DNA of 64,000 nucleotides from Kutzneria sp044547355 (GTDB taxonomy: Bacteria > Actinomycetota > Actinomycetes > Mycobacteriales > Pseudonocardiaceae), in the NCBI RefSeq assembly GCF_044547355.1, contig NZ_JBIUAG010000023.1:1-64000 (forward strand), read 5' to 3'. The notes under the pieces are model-generated. The model was given only the letters and a program-made list of their open reading frames with translations. It did not search any database and was not told where the DNA came from. This document shows, in pieces, positions 24,120 through 32,603 of this stretch. The position numbers and the translations under genes are program-made. Every line of letters starts with the position of its first letter. Within the stretch, counting starts at the first letter, position 1.

Positions 24120-24512
24120 GTGTTCGGAATCAGCGGGGGCGAGCTGCTCGTCCTGATCGTCGCCGGCCTGTTCATCCTCGGGCCTGAGCGGCTGCCGTCC
24201 GCTGCCGCCTGGCTGGCCAAGGGCATCCGGCAGGTCCGGGACTACGCCAACGGCGCCCGGGACCAGCTGCGCTCGGAGCTCGGGCCGGAGTTCGACGAGC
24301 TGCGCAAGCCGCTGGAGGACCTGCGGACGCTGCGGGAGTTCAACCCCAAGCGAGCGATCACGCGGCACCTGCTGGACGACTATCCGGGCGAGGACAACGG
24401 CTACAAGCCCAACGGCTTCGCGTCGGCGCCCACACCGCCGACCAACCAGCGTCCGGAGCAGCGTCCGCTGTCGCCGGGGGAGCGTCCTCCGTTCGACCCC
24501 GACGCAACCTGA
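24120..24512 (+). CDS. tatB: Sec-independent (Tat) protein translocase subunit TatB
   Basis: A 130-residue TatB with one N-terminal membrane helix (ISGGELLVLIVAGLFILG), the conserved Gly-Pro hinge in ILGPERLP and the amphipathic helix LAKGIRQVRDYANGARDQL, followed by a charged tail. It forms the twin-arginine substrate receptor with TatC. The GTG follows htrA by 10 bp, as in Rv1223-Rv1224. Whether translation uses the short GGGAG just upstream or a leaderless mRNA is open. Confidence 0.93.
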   Translation: MFGISGGELLVLIVAGLFILGPERLPSAAAWLAKGIRQVRDYANGARDQLRSELGPEFDELRKPLEDLRTLREFNPKRAITRHLLDDYPGEDNGYKPNGFASAPTPPTNQRPEQRPLSPGERPPFDPDAT

Positions 24513-24674
24513 GTTGCGGGGGAACGACGCTCGCACGGCGCGAATTGCCGTGAATTAGAGCGCTCTTATTTCCGCGCACGGCCGGTGCGAACGATTGCGA
24601 CACCGGGATCGCGGCGCCCCGGGGGCAGGGGCCCGGGCGGCGATGCCGGGGGCGGAAGCCCGGCAAAGGCCAGG

Positions 24675-25154
24675 TCAGGGACCTTCGGGCAGCGGCGGCG
24701 ATGCCGCGGCGAGCTGCTCGCAGGTGCGGCCGAAGGTGGCGATGGCGGTCTCGTCCAGCGCCTCGACGAAATGACGGACCACGCCGGCCAGATGGGTGCC
24801 GGACGCGCTGCGTAACCGGTCGAGCCCCGTCTGGGTGAGCACGGCCACCACCCCGCGACCGTCGCCGTCGGCCCGCTCCCGGGTGACGAGGCCGGTCCGC
24901 TCCAGCCGGTCGACCAGCCGGGTGACACCGGAGCGGGACAGCAGCACGGCGTCGGCGAGCTCCGTCATCCGCATCCGACGCCCGGGCGCCTCGGCGAGCT
25001 GCACCAGGACGTCGTAGGACGCCAGCGACAGACTCTGCTCGGCGACCAGCTCGGTCTCCAGATGTCGGACGATGCGGGCGTGCGCCCGCAGGAATGACCG
25101 CCACACGGCTAACTCGGTCCGGGTGGGCAGACGGGTCCTACCTGTGTCCAGCAC
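24675..25154 (-). CDS. MarR-family transcriptional regulator
   Basis: A 159-residue winged-helix regulator: LSLASYDVLVQLAEAPGRRMRMTEL leads into the recognition helix AVLLSRSGVTRLVDRLE and the wing VTRERADGDGRGV. GTG 25154 has TAACAT (25163-25168) 8 nt upstream. It is divergent from mrp and could regulate itself or an unlinked target. It lies between tatB and mrp where mycobacteria have other genes, so it is a lineage-specific insertion. Confidence 0.9.
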   Translation of the reverse strand: MLDTGRTRLPTRTELAVWRSFLRAHARIVRHLETELVAEQSLSLASYDVLVQLAEAPGRRMRMTELADAVLLSRSGVTRLVDRLERTGLVTRERADGDGRGVVAVLTQTGLDRLRSASGTHLAGVVRHFVEALDETAIATFGRTCEQLAAASPPLPEGP

Positions 25155-25261
25155 GACCCCCCATGTTACGGAACGCGTCCAGATGGTCGCGCAGTGCCCC
25201 TATCGTGATTCGACGAACGCCGGCTGACCGATCGGTAACAACGGCTCGTAGCATGGGACTC

Positions 25262-26398
25262 GTGACTTCTCTCCCGAGTGCCGACGCTGTGCGGGCCGCG
25301 CTGGGCTCCGTTCAGGATCCGGAAATCCGCCGCCCGATCACCGAGCTGGGCATGGTGAAGGACGTCACCATCGGCGACGGCGGCGCCGTCACGGTGGCGG
25401 TCTACCTGACCGTCGCCGGCTGTCCGCTGCGCGACAAGATCACCGCCGACGTCACCGCCGTCGTGAGCAAGGTCGACGGCGTCACCTCCGTCAGGGTCGA
25501 GCTGGACGTGATGAGCGACCAGCAGCGCAGCGAGCTGCGCAAGTCGCTGCGCGGCGACGCGGCCGAGCCGGTCATCCCCTTCGCCCAGCCCGGGTCCCTG
25601 ACCAGGGTCTACTGCGTCGCGTCCGGCAAGGGCGGCGTCGGCAAGTCCAGCATGACCGTCAACCTGGCCGCCGCCATGGCCCGCCGGGGCCTGTCCGTGG
25701 GCATCGTCGACGCCGACATCTACGGCCACTCCGTGCCCCGCATGCTCGGCGCCACCGGCCGGCCCACCCAGGTCGAGAAGATGATCATGCCGCCGCAGGC
25801 CAACGGCGTGAAGGTCATCTCCATCGGCATGTTCGTGCAGAACAACGCCCCCGTCGTCTGGCGCGGGCCGATGCTGCACCGGGCCCTTCAGCAGTTCCTG
25901 GCCGACGTGTTCTGGGGCGACCTGGACGTGCTGCTGCTGGACCTGCCGCCCGGCACCGGCGACATCGCCATCTCGGTCGCGCAGCTCATCCCCAACGCCG
26001 AGATCCTCGTCGTCACCACCCCCCAGCAGGCCGCCGCCGAGGTCGCCGAGCGGGCCGGGGCCATCGCCATGCAGACCCGCCAGCGGGTCGCCGGCGTCAT
26101 CGAGAACATGTCGTGGATGGACATGCCCGACGGCAGCCGCATGGAGCTGTTCGGCTCCGGCGGCGGCCAGACCGTCGCCGAGTCCCTCACCAAGGCCGTC
26201 GGCGCCGACGTGCCCCTGCTCGGCCAGGTCCCCCTCGACGCCCGCCTGCGCGAGGGCGGCGACGCCGGCACCCCCCTGGTGCTGTCCGACCCCGAGACCC
26301 CCGCCGCCAAGGTCCTCACCGACGTCGCCGCCAAGCTCACCGTCCGCTCCCGCGGCCTCGCCGGCCGCCTCCTCTCGGTCAGCCCCGCCGGCCGCTGA
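25262..26398 (+). CDS. mrp: Mrp/NBP35-type iron-sulfur cluster carrier ATPase
   Basis: A P-loop scaffold/carrier protein for Fe-S cluster delivery. The 378-residue protein has an N-terminal MIP18/DUF59 domain (residues 1-85, DPEIRRPITELGMV) and the ParA-like ATPase with the deviant Walker A SGKGGVGKSS (about residues 121-130), DADIYGHSVPRMLG and LDLPPGTGDIA. GTG 25262 is chosen because TAGCAT (25249-25254) lies 7 nt before it; the in-frame ATG 25253 overlaps that box but cannot be excluded. Confidence 0.93.
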   Translation: MTSLPSADAVRAALGSVQDPEIRRPITELGMVKDVTIGDGGAVTVAVYLTVAGCPLRDKITADVTAVVSKVDGVTSVRVELDVMSDQQRSELRKSLRGDAAEPVIPFAQPGSLTRVYCVASGKGGVGKSSMTVNLAAAMARRGLSVGIVDADIYGHSVPRMLGATGRPTQVEKMIMPPQANGVKVISIGMFVQNNAPVVWRGPMLHRALQQFLADVFWGDLDVLLLDLPPGTGDIAISVAQLIPNAEILVVTTPQQAAAEVAERAGAIAMQTRQRVAGVIENMSWMDMPDGSRMELFGSGGGQTVAESLTKAVGADVPLLGQVPLDARLREGGDAGTPLVLSDPETPAAKVLTDVAAKLTVRSRGLAGRLLSVSPAGR

Positions 26399-26413
26399 GT
26401 TGGAATTCGTCGA

Positions 26414-26440
26414 CACCGTGGCCGGTCTCCGGTCACGGTG
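26414..26440 (+). terminator. Terminator-like hairpin after mrp
   Basis: CACCGTGGCCGG and CCGGTCACGGTG pair with one mismatch around TCT, about 15 bp after the mrp stop codon. Confidence 0.6.
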
Positions 26441-26494
26441 CTAATCTCGCTCGGCGTCACGATGTATTGCGGTCATCGTAGGACGTCAGGGGGG

Positions 26495-27220
26495 ATGATG
26501 GTTCATTCGGGCTATTGGTCCGATGATGGACGGGATCGATCCACGAACATTGTGGTCTGCGCCAGAAGTGGCCCTTTTCGTGCGGGGGTGCGGGCGGTAC
26601 TTGACTCAGCGGAAGGGTTCGCCGTCTCCGGATCTCGAGAAAGCCTCGATTTATTCCCTGTCGGGATGCTCGACGAGGCGGACGTGGCCGTGATCGACAT
26701 TGAGGCGCGGGGTGCCGCGCTGGTGGACGTCGTTGACGGTATGACCTCGTCGCTGCCGGATTTGTCGGAAAGACTGCTGCTCGCCGTCAATGATGTGGAC
26801 GTGCCGATCCTCGTGCAGTTGATGCATCGCGGTGTGCGGGCGTTCGTGCACCGTGATGGTGACGGGGAGTTGATCGTGGTCGCGGCCCGCGCGGTCCGTC
26901 AACGCAAGATGTTCCTGTCGCCGGACCTGTCGGAGCCGGTGCGGCTGCATCTGGCCGCCTCGGCCGTCGAAGGTAAGGCCGTCGCGGTCGGCGGCCTCAC
27001 CGCGGTCGAACGCGAGGTGTTCCGACTGGTCGCGCGCGGCCTGCCGAACGCGCGGATCGCTGACCAGCGGGCGACCACGGTGCGCACCGTGAAGTACCAC
27101 GTCTCGAACATTCTGAGGAAGCTGGAGCTGAGCGGTCGGAGCGAGATCATCGCACTGGCCCATGGAACGGGTGACCCTGTACCGATGGGGTCACCGGTGG
27201 GCGGGAAGACTGATCCCTAG
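26495..27220 (+). CDS. LuxR/NarL-type regulator with degenerate receiver domain
   Basis: A 241-residue protein with a receiver-like N-terminal domain (residues 18-140) and a C-terminal LuxR helix-turn-helix (LTAVEREVFRLVARGLPNAR and TTVRTVKYHVSNILRKLEL). Asp68 (VIDIE) could be phosphorylated, but the acidic pair and the conserved Lys of true receivers are missing (CARSG and FVHRD instead), so it may work without a kinase; none is adjacent. A run AGGGGGG just precedes two possible ATG codons, 26495 and 26498. GC content is visibly lower than in the core genes. It heads the 26.5-30.7 kb accessory cluster. Confidence 0.85.
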   Translation: MMVHSGYWSDDGRDRSTNIVVCARSGPFRAGVRAVLDSAEGFAVSGSRESLDLFPVGMLDEADVAVIDIEARGAALVDVVDGMTSSLPDLSERLLLAVNDVDVPILVQLMHRGVRAFVHRDGDGELIVVAARAVRQRKMFLSPDLSEPVRLHLAASAVEGKAVAVGGLTAVEREVFRLVARGLPNARIADQRATTVRTVKYHVSNILRKLELSGRSEIIALAHGTGDPVPMGSPVGGKTDP

Positions 27221-27282
27221 GACGTGGTGTTGCCCGCGCGCGAGTTGTAGCGTTTTCATGCCGGCCCCGTTGGTGGCCGTTG

Positions 27283-27306
27283 AATCTCCTCATTATGTGT
27301 GAGATT
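27283..27306. promoter_or_regulatory. Inverted repeat upstream of the small secreted protein gene
   Basis: AATCTC (27283-27288) and GAGATT (27301-27306) flank a 12-bp spacer holding CATTAT, ending 10 bp before the ATG. It could be an operator for the adjacent LuxR-type regulator, but no further copies were found nearby. Confidence 0.3.
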
Positions 27307-27316
27307 AGGGGTGGAA

Positions 27317-27865
27317 ATGCGTAAGTTCAATCCGTTCGCCTTGGCCAAGAGGATCGCTCTCGTCGTCAGCCTGCTGGCCGTGGCGCTGTTCGGGTCGACC
27401 GCGATGGCCAGCGCCGCCGATGCGCCGCAGCTGGTGAAGGTGGCGCTGACGCTCGATTGCGCCCACATGACCGCGCAGGCGCACGACTACGCGGTCGATC
27501 ACGGGCTGTGCACACGGAGCGGTGGCATCACGCCGCAGGGTGTGGTGACCGGCGACTGCGGGGACAGCTACATCTGGGTGACGAATCGCGGTGGTGGCAC
27601 CGCGAACATTTCCTACGGATTCGATTCCAGCCTCGGCACCGTTGTCTACCGGGGCCTGCACGTCTCCTGGTACAACTGGGGCACCGGTGGCGCCAGCGGC
27701 TGGGACGACAGCGGATTCATGTTCAGTTCCTCCTACGGCACGAACAGCAACATCCGTACCGGCGCGGGCTGGGTGACCGCCGGCCTCACCGGCTACGTCG
27801 AACTGGTCTGGGGCGGCGAGTGCACGCTGCTCCAGCCGACCGCCGGCGGTCAGATCACTCCCTGA
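27317..27865 (+). CDS. Small secreted cysteine-containing protein, unknown function
   Basis: A 182-residue exported protein. The signal peptide (about 1-34, MASAADAPQ) is followed by a mature part with Cys48, Cys65, Cys81 and a fourth Cys near the C-terminus (WGGECTLL), allowing two disulfides. The mature region is rich in Gly, Ser, Tyr and Trp, suggesting an all-beta fold. ATG 27317 is chosen because AGGGGTGG precedes it; the in-frame start at 27299 is upstream of that site. Between the LuxR-type regulator and an ABC transporter operon. No family recognised with confidence. Confidence 0.8.
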   Translation: MRKFNPFALAKRIALVVSLLAVALFGSTAMASAADAPQLVKVALTLDCAHMTAQAHDYAVDHGLCTRSGGITPQGVVTGDCGDSYIWVTNRGGGTANISYGFDSSLGTVVYRGLHVSWYNWGTGGASGWDDSGFMFSSSYGTNSNIRTGAGWVTAGLTGYVELVWGGECTLLQPTAGGQITP

Positions 27866-27884
27866 GCACCTGACTTCGGGTGTG

Positions 27885-27919
27885 CGCCTGCCGGGGACGG
27901 TCACCGTCCCCGGCAGGCG
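27885..27919. terminator. 17-bp perfect palindrome after the secreted protein gene
   Basis: CGCCTGCCGGGGACGGT (27885-27901) is the exact inverse of 27903-27919. It lies 20 bp after the stop codon and separates the secreted-protein gene from the following operon. Confidence 0.75.
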
Positions 27920-27961
27920 TGCGCGGACACCGCTCCACTACTCGACAACTGGTTGGGGACA

Positions 27962-28876
27962 ATGAGCATTTCCGTGTGGAATTCCCTTTCGGAGACGATC
28001 GACGTGCTGCGGCAGGTGCCCACACCACCGGCGGACGGGCTGTTGGGCGCCGTCCTGGCTGGTCCGGTGGACGTCGATCCGGTGGAGTTCATGGCAGGCG
28101 CCCGCGCCGCCGACTGCACACGGGTTGCCCTGGGCTCGGAACTAGCGCTACTGGACTCGGCGTTCGAGGCATCGCCCCACGACACGACGGCTGCTTCCGC
28201 CGTAGCGGGGCTGGAGCGGCCGGCGCCGGACGAGGACATCGCGGCGAGGGTCGCGACCCTTCGCCACGGCGCGACAGCGACGACGTCGATCGATCCGGAG
28301 TCGTACCCGTTGTTGGCCCGCCTGCTTGAGACCGGTGACGACAGCGATCCGGTCGAGTGGGTCGTGGTCAATGCCGCGCCGATCGCGGCGGACCGGGCGC
28401 TGCGGGTTGCCGTCGACGAGTTTCGTTCTTGGTGCCGAGACGTCGGCGAGGGCCTGCGCGTGCCACTGGACCTGCCGTTCAGCGGCACCGGCGACTTTCA
28501 GGTGCGGCCGACCGGGATTCTGCGTGGCACCCGGGGCCTGAGCATCGAATCGACGGCTCGGCTCCCCCGGGTGGAGTCCGCGCCGCGGACCACCCGATCG
28601 GCGACCTGGCAGGGCTTCGCCCGAGTCACCGACGATCGTGGGATGCGCTACCTGATGACGGACTTCGAAAGTCGGCCCACCGGTGGCGGTGTCGCGGTCA
28701 ACCAGAAGTTCTGGCCCGTGCCCGCCGAGGGGGCCGCTCGGTTGACACTGGAGGTCGACGGTTACGAGGTGACCGAGTTGCGCGGCGGCGGAGACGGCGA
28801 CCCGGCCGTCACCTTCAGCCTGACGCCCGCGCACATGGTGATCGGGATCGAACTGCCCGGACTCGCCGATGCCTGA
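27962..28876 (+). CDS. Unknown protein encoded ahead of an ABC transporter
   Basis: A 304-residue cytoplasmic protein (no signal peptide or membrane helix). The N-terminal two-thirds are helical and acidic; the C-terminal ~110 residues (from WQGFARVTDDRGMRYLM onward) look like a beta-sandwich. Its stop lies 8 bp inside the ATPase gene, so synthesis is coupled to the transporter, suggesting it assists or senses the transported compound. No catalytic motif or known family was recognised. GGGGAC is the only ribosome-site-like sequence. Confidence 0.8.
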   Translation: MSISVWNSLSETIDVLRQVPTPPADGLLGAVLAGPVDVDPVEFMAGARAADCTRVALGSELALLDSAFEASPHDTTAASAVAGLERPAPDEDIAARVATLRHGATATTSIDPESYPLLARLLETGDDSDPVEWVVVNAAPIAADRALRVAVDEFRSWCRDVGEGLRVPLDLPFSGTGDFQVRPTGILRGTRGLSIESTARLPRVESAPRTTRSATWQGFARVTDDRGMRYLMTDFESRPTGGGVAVNQKFWPVPAEGAARLTLEVDGYEVTELRGGGDGDPAVTFSLTPAHMVIGIELPGLADA

Positions 28877-29780
28877 CAGCCTGCTGGGCTGTGCCGGACT
28901 GAGCAAGAGCTACGGCGATGTGCGAGCGCTGGACTCGGTGGACCTGACCGTGCGCGAAGGCGAGATCTTCGGGTTGCTCGGGCCCAACGGCTCCGGGAAG
29001 ACGACGCTGCTGCGGCTGTTTCTTGGCCTGGTCGAGCCAACCGCCGGCCAGCTGTGGTTGTTTGGCGAGACACGCCCGACGCCGGCCGCGTTGGCCCGGA
29101 TCGGTTCGCTGGTCGAGGAACCGGCCTTCTACCCGTGGTTGTCAGGCCGACGCAACCTGGAGGTGATTCTCGACGCGGGCGCGCCGGTCGCGCGCCACGC
29201 CGTTCGAGACGCTCTGGACCTCGTGAGCCTTGGTGGGGCCGCGGGCCGGCTGGTCACGACGTACTCACTGGGCATGAGGCAACGACTGGCACTGGCCCTG
29301 GCTCTGGCTCGCCGACCGGACGTGCTCCTGCTCGACGAGCCGACCAACGGACTGGACCAGCCAGGGATCCGGCGGCTCCGCACGGTGTTGCGCGAACTGG
29401 CGGTCGGCGGCACGACGATCCTGTTGGCCTCCCACACGCTGACCGAGGTCGAGCGCCTGTGCGGTCGGGTGGCGGTGCTGCGCGCGGGCCGGCTGCTCGT
29501 GGTCGACGAGCCGGACAAGATCGGGCAGCGGGAACCCCGCGTGCGGGTGGTCGTGAGTCCAGCCGAGCAGGAGCGCGCCGAGGCGCTGTTGTGCCGTTGG
29601 GGGCCAAGCATGCTCGCCCCGGGCATGATGACGGTTCCGGTCACGACCGGCCGCGAGGTCAACCGGGTGCTGGCCGAGGGTGGCGTGTTCGCGGAAACCG
29701 TCGTCGCCGAGACTCCCGATCTGGAGGAGCGGTACCTGAACCTGGTGACGGGAGACGGCCGTGCGCCTGGTTCTCGCTGA
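28869..29780 (+). CDS. ABC transporter ATP-binding protein (drug/peptide exporter type)
   Basis: A 303-residue ATPase with Walker A GPNGSGKTT, an LSGRRNLEV Q-loop region, the signature SLGMRQRLALA, Walker B VLLLDEPTNGLD and switch His in ASHTL. The C-terminal ~80 residues form the extra domain seen in bacitracin/lantibiotic-type exporters. It overlaps the upstream unknown gene by 8 bp and the permease by 20 bp. By analogy it exports or gives immunity to a small molecule or peptide; the substrate is unknown. Confidence 0.92.
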   Translation: MPDSLLGCAGLSKSYGDVRALDSVDLTVREGEIFGLLGPNGSGKTTLLRLFLGLVEPTAGQLWLFGETRPTPAALARIGSLVEEPAFYPWLSGRRNLEVILDAGAPVARHAVRDALDLVSLGGAAGRLVTTYSLGMRQRLALALALARRPDVLLLDEPTNGLDQPGIRRLRTVLRELAVGGTTILLASHTLTEVERLCGRVAVLRAGRLLVVDEPDKIGQREPRVRVVVSPAEQERAEALLCRWGPSMLAPGMMTVPVTTGREVNRVLAEGGVFAETVVAETPDLEERYLNLVTGDGRAPGSR

Positions 29781-30744
29781 GCTTCGCAAGCTCGACCGAC
29801 CGCTCACCCGCTGGCTGTTCGGCGGGTTTCTGGCCTTCTGTCTCTTCTGGGGGGCGATCCAGCAGTTCAACGGGAGCCAGCAATGGGCGGGGCTGACGAG
29901 CCAGAGCCCATTGGTGCCGGCGCCGACCGGGACGCCGTCGGCGCCACCGTGCGCCGTGTTCCAACTGCCGGACGGTCCACAGTGTCGCCAACGACAGCAG
30001 GAGTTCCTCGCCGACCAGCAGAAGACGCCGGCGGTGATGTCCCAGGTGCACGCGGCGCAGCTGCACGACGTTCGCACGGCATTGGTGCTGCGGAGCTCGA
30101 TCGGTGCGCCACTGCTGGTGGCCGGCCTACTGGCGTCGCTTCCCGGTGCCGTTGTGGTCGGGTTGCTGGTCAGTGGCCACGTGTCTGGCGAATGGTCCGG
30201 CCGGACGCTGAAAGTCCTGCTCGGGCAGGACGGCCGCCGGCTGCGGTTGCTGCTCGCGAAGCTGGCCAGCGCCTGGCTGGCCAGTGGCACGGTGCTGGTG
30301 GTGGCCGTGCTGGCCAGCCTCGCGGTCGGGCCGATCCTGGGCGCGCTGTTCCCGTTCGACGGTGGCAGCGTGCCCCATGATGTCGGCGTGGGCTTTGTCT
30401 TCGGGCAACTGGCCACTGCGTGGCTGGTCATCGCCTTCTACATGGCGCTCGCCACGCTGGGTGCGGTCCTGACCAGGAATCCGCTCGGTTCGTTCTTCGT
30501 CTTCGTCGCGGTGCTCGTCGCGTCGTTCAGCGTCGGCGCCGTGCCGGGCCTGGCCGGGGCCGCGCCGACGAGTTGGGTCGCTGATGCCATGGGCTTCACC
30601 GCAGACTCGCCCACTCCGCACCTGTTCGCCGGCTCGACTACCGGCACCGCACCGGTGATCGCCGTAGTGGAGTTGGCGGTCGTGTCCGCCGCCGCGGTCG
30701 CGACCGCGGCGGCGCGGTTCCGGCGGGCAGACGTGGTCGTCTGA
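29761..30744 (+). CDS. ABC transporter permease
   Basis: A 327-residue membrane protein with about six helices: one at residues 18-37, then a ~75-residue outside loop with Cys residues, then five or more (LLVAGLLASLPGAVVVGLLV onward). It partners the ATPase encoded just upstream, with a 20-bp overlap. Its stop TGA directly abuts the stop of the convergent DUF1003 gene, leaving no intergenic DNA and no terminator. Confidence 0.88.
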   Translation: MRLVLAELRKLDRPLTRWLFGGFLAFCLFWGAIQQFNGSQQWAGLTSQSPLVPAPTGTPSAPPCAVFQLPDGPQCRQRQQEFLADQQKTPAVMSQVHAAQLHDVRTALVLRSSIGAPLLVAGLLASLPGAVVVGLLVSGHVSGEWSGRTLKVLLGQDGRRLRLLLAKLASAWLASGTVLVVAVLASLAVGPILGALFPFDGGSVPHDVGVGFVFGQLATAWLVIAFYMALATLGAVLTRNPLGSFFVFVAVLVASFSVGAVPGLAGAAPTSWVADAMGFTADSPTPHLFAGSTTGTAPVIAVVELAVVSAAAVATAAARFRRADVVV

Positions 30745-31314
30745 TCAGCTCTTCTGGGGGACGGATTCCTCGTCGTCCCAGCGTGGGTCGTCGCGGATGT
30801 CCTCGGCGGAGGGGCTGGACTTGCGGTGCTTGTCGCGCTGCCTCTTGCCGCCGGCCAGTTCGGCGCGGAGGCGGTCGAGTTCGCTGCGGAGGTAGTCACG
30901 GGTGGCGACCTCGCCGACGGCGATGCGGAGGGCGGCGAGCTCGCGGGCCATGAACTCGGTGTCGGCGGTGGTCTGGGCGGCGCGGGCCCGGTCCTCCTCA
31001 AGGGAGATGCGGTCGCGATCGTCCTGGCGGTTCTGGGCCAGCAGGATCAGCGGCGCGGCGTAGGCGGCCTGGGTCGAGAAGGCCAGGTTGAGCAGGATGA
31101 ACGGGTAGGGGTCCCACTGCAGGCTCAGGGCGAACAGGTTCAGGCAGATCCAGATGACGACGATGAGCGTCTGCCAGAACAGGAACTTGCCGGTGCCCAG
31201 GAACCGGGCCAGCCGCTCGGAGAACCGCCCGAACGCCTCGGGGTCCACCTCGATGGACCACCGCCGCGGGGCCCGGGGCTGGTCGAGCCGCCGTCGTGAG
31301 GTCAGCTCAGGCAT
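30745..31314 (-). CDS. DUF1003 membrane protein
   Basis: A 189-residue protein with two adjacent membrane helices (FLFWQTLIVVIWICLNLFAL and PFILLNLAFSTQAAYAAPLILL) and a long charged coiled-coil tail. DUF1003 proteins (cyclophilin-like group name in some databases) lack a known function. ATG 31314 is preceded by AGGAGG at 9 nt and lies 8 bp inside the end of the MgtE-N/CBS gene; mycobacteria keep the same pair (Rv1232c-Rv1231c). Confidence 0.9.
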   Translation of the reverse strand: MPELTSRRRLDQPRAPRRWSIEVDPEAFGRFSERLARFLGTGKFLFWQTLIVVIWICLNLFALSLQWDPYPFILLNLAFSTQAAYAAPLILLAQNRQDDRDRISLEEDRARAAQTTADTEFMARELAALRIAVGEVATRDYLRSELDRLRAELAGGKRQRDKHRKSSPSAEDIRDDPRWDDEESVPQKS

Positions 31315-32587
31315 TGGCGACGTCCTCCTCATCGTGGTGCAGGGTCTCCCGCCAGTCCTCCGGCAGCAGGTGGTCCAGCACGTCGTCGACGGTGACGGCC
31401 CCGACCAGGTGATCCTCGTCGTCCACCACGGGGGCGCACACCAGGTTGTAGGCGGCGAAGTACTTGGTCACCTCGGTCAGCGACGCGGTCGGCGGCAGGC
31501 GGGGCAGGTCGGTGTCCAGGGCCCCGGCGACGAGGCTGGACGGAGGCTCCCGCAGCAGCCGTTGCAGGTGCACGCAGCCGAGGTAGCGGCCGGTGGGGGT
31601 GGCGGTGGGCGGCCGGCAGACGAACACCATGCTGGACAGGGCCGGCGTGAGCTCGGGGTTGCGCACCCGGGCCAGGGCCTCGGCGATGGTGGCGTCGGGG
31701 GTGAGCGCGACGGGCTCGGGGGTCATGAGGCCGCCGGCGGTGTCGTACGAGTACTCCAGCAGCCGCTTGACCGGCGCGGACTCCTCGGGCTCCATCAGCT
31801 CCAGCAGCCGGTTCTTGTCCAGCTCGGGCAGCTCGGCCAGCAGGTCGGCGGCGTCGTCGGGGTTCATCGCCTCGAGGATGTCGGCGGCGCGCTCGTCGTC
31901 GAGGTGGGCCAGCAGGTCCTTCTGGTCGTCCTCGGGCAGTTCCTCGATCACGTCGGCGAGGCGCTCGTCGTCGAGGGCGTCGGCGACCTCGAAGCGACGC
32001 TTGGCCGGCAGATCCCGCAGGGCGTTGGCGACGTCGGCGGCACGCATGGTGTCGAAGACGGCCAGCAGCTGCTGGACGCCCTGGGGTTGTGAGGAGAGCT
32101 CGGCCATGCCCAGGCCCAGCACCTCCTCCCAGCGCAGCACCTGCACCGGGCCGCGACGGCCGAGCCGGCCGGTGCGCTCGCGGACGGCGACCCGGCTGAT
32201 CGTCCAGTCCCGGGTCCGGGTCGGCTCCATGGCCGCGTCCACCACGACGGCGCTGACCGACCCCTCCTCCAGCCTCACCCGGGCGTCCAGCAGCTGCCCG
32301 ACGACCACGACCTCGTTGGGGCGCTGGTGGAAGTGCCGCAGGTTCACCGAGCCGGTGGACAGCACGACGGCCTGCGGCTCGATGGTGGCCACCCGCAGCA
32401 TCGGCACGAAGATGCGCCGACGGGTGACCAGCTCGACCACGATGCCCAGCACCCGGGGCGGCTGGCGGTCGGTACGGAGGCTGGCCACGACGTCGCGAAC
32501 CTTGCCGATCACCTCCCCGTCGGGGCCGAAAACCGGCAATCCGGCCAGCTGTGCGACAAAAATCCGGTCTGTGGCTGCCACAGGCAA
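31307..32587 (-). CDS. MgtE N-terminal/CBS domain protein with PRC-barrel-like start
   Basis: A 426-residue soluble protein. Residues 1-90 resemble a PRC-barrel (GLPVFGPDGEVIGKVRDVV), residues 170-290 form the MgtE N-terminal repeats (ALRDLPAKRRFEVADAL, ELPEDDQKDLLAHLDDE), and residues 290-420 hold two CBS motifs. The membrane domain of real MgtE channels is absent, so it is probably a magnesium- or nucleotide-sensing regulator rather than a transporter. Rv1232c-type protein, overlapping DUF1003. Confidence 0.9.
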   Translation of the reverse strand: MPVAATDRIFVAQLAGLPVFGPDGEVIGKVRDVVASLRTDRQPPRVLGIVVELVTRRRIFVPMLRVATIEPQAVVLSTGSVNLRHFHQRPNEVVVVGQLLDARVRLEEGSVSAVVVDAAMEPTRTRDWTISRVAVRERTGRLGRRGPVQVLRWEEVLGLGMAELSSQPQGVQQLLAVFDTMRAADVANALRDLPAKRRFEVADALDDERLADVIEELPEDDQKDLLAHLDDERAADILEAMNPDDAADLLAELPELDKNRLLELMEPEESAPVKRLLEYSYDTAGGLMTPEPVALTPDATIAEALARVRNPELTPALSSMVFVCRPPTATPTGRYLGCVHLQRLLREPPSSLVAGALDTDLPRLPPTASLTEVTKYFAAYNLVCAPVVDDEDHLVGAVTVDDVLDHLLPEDWRETLHHDEEDVANA

Positions 32588-32603
32588 AGGCTAACGTCGT
32601 CCG

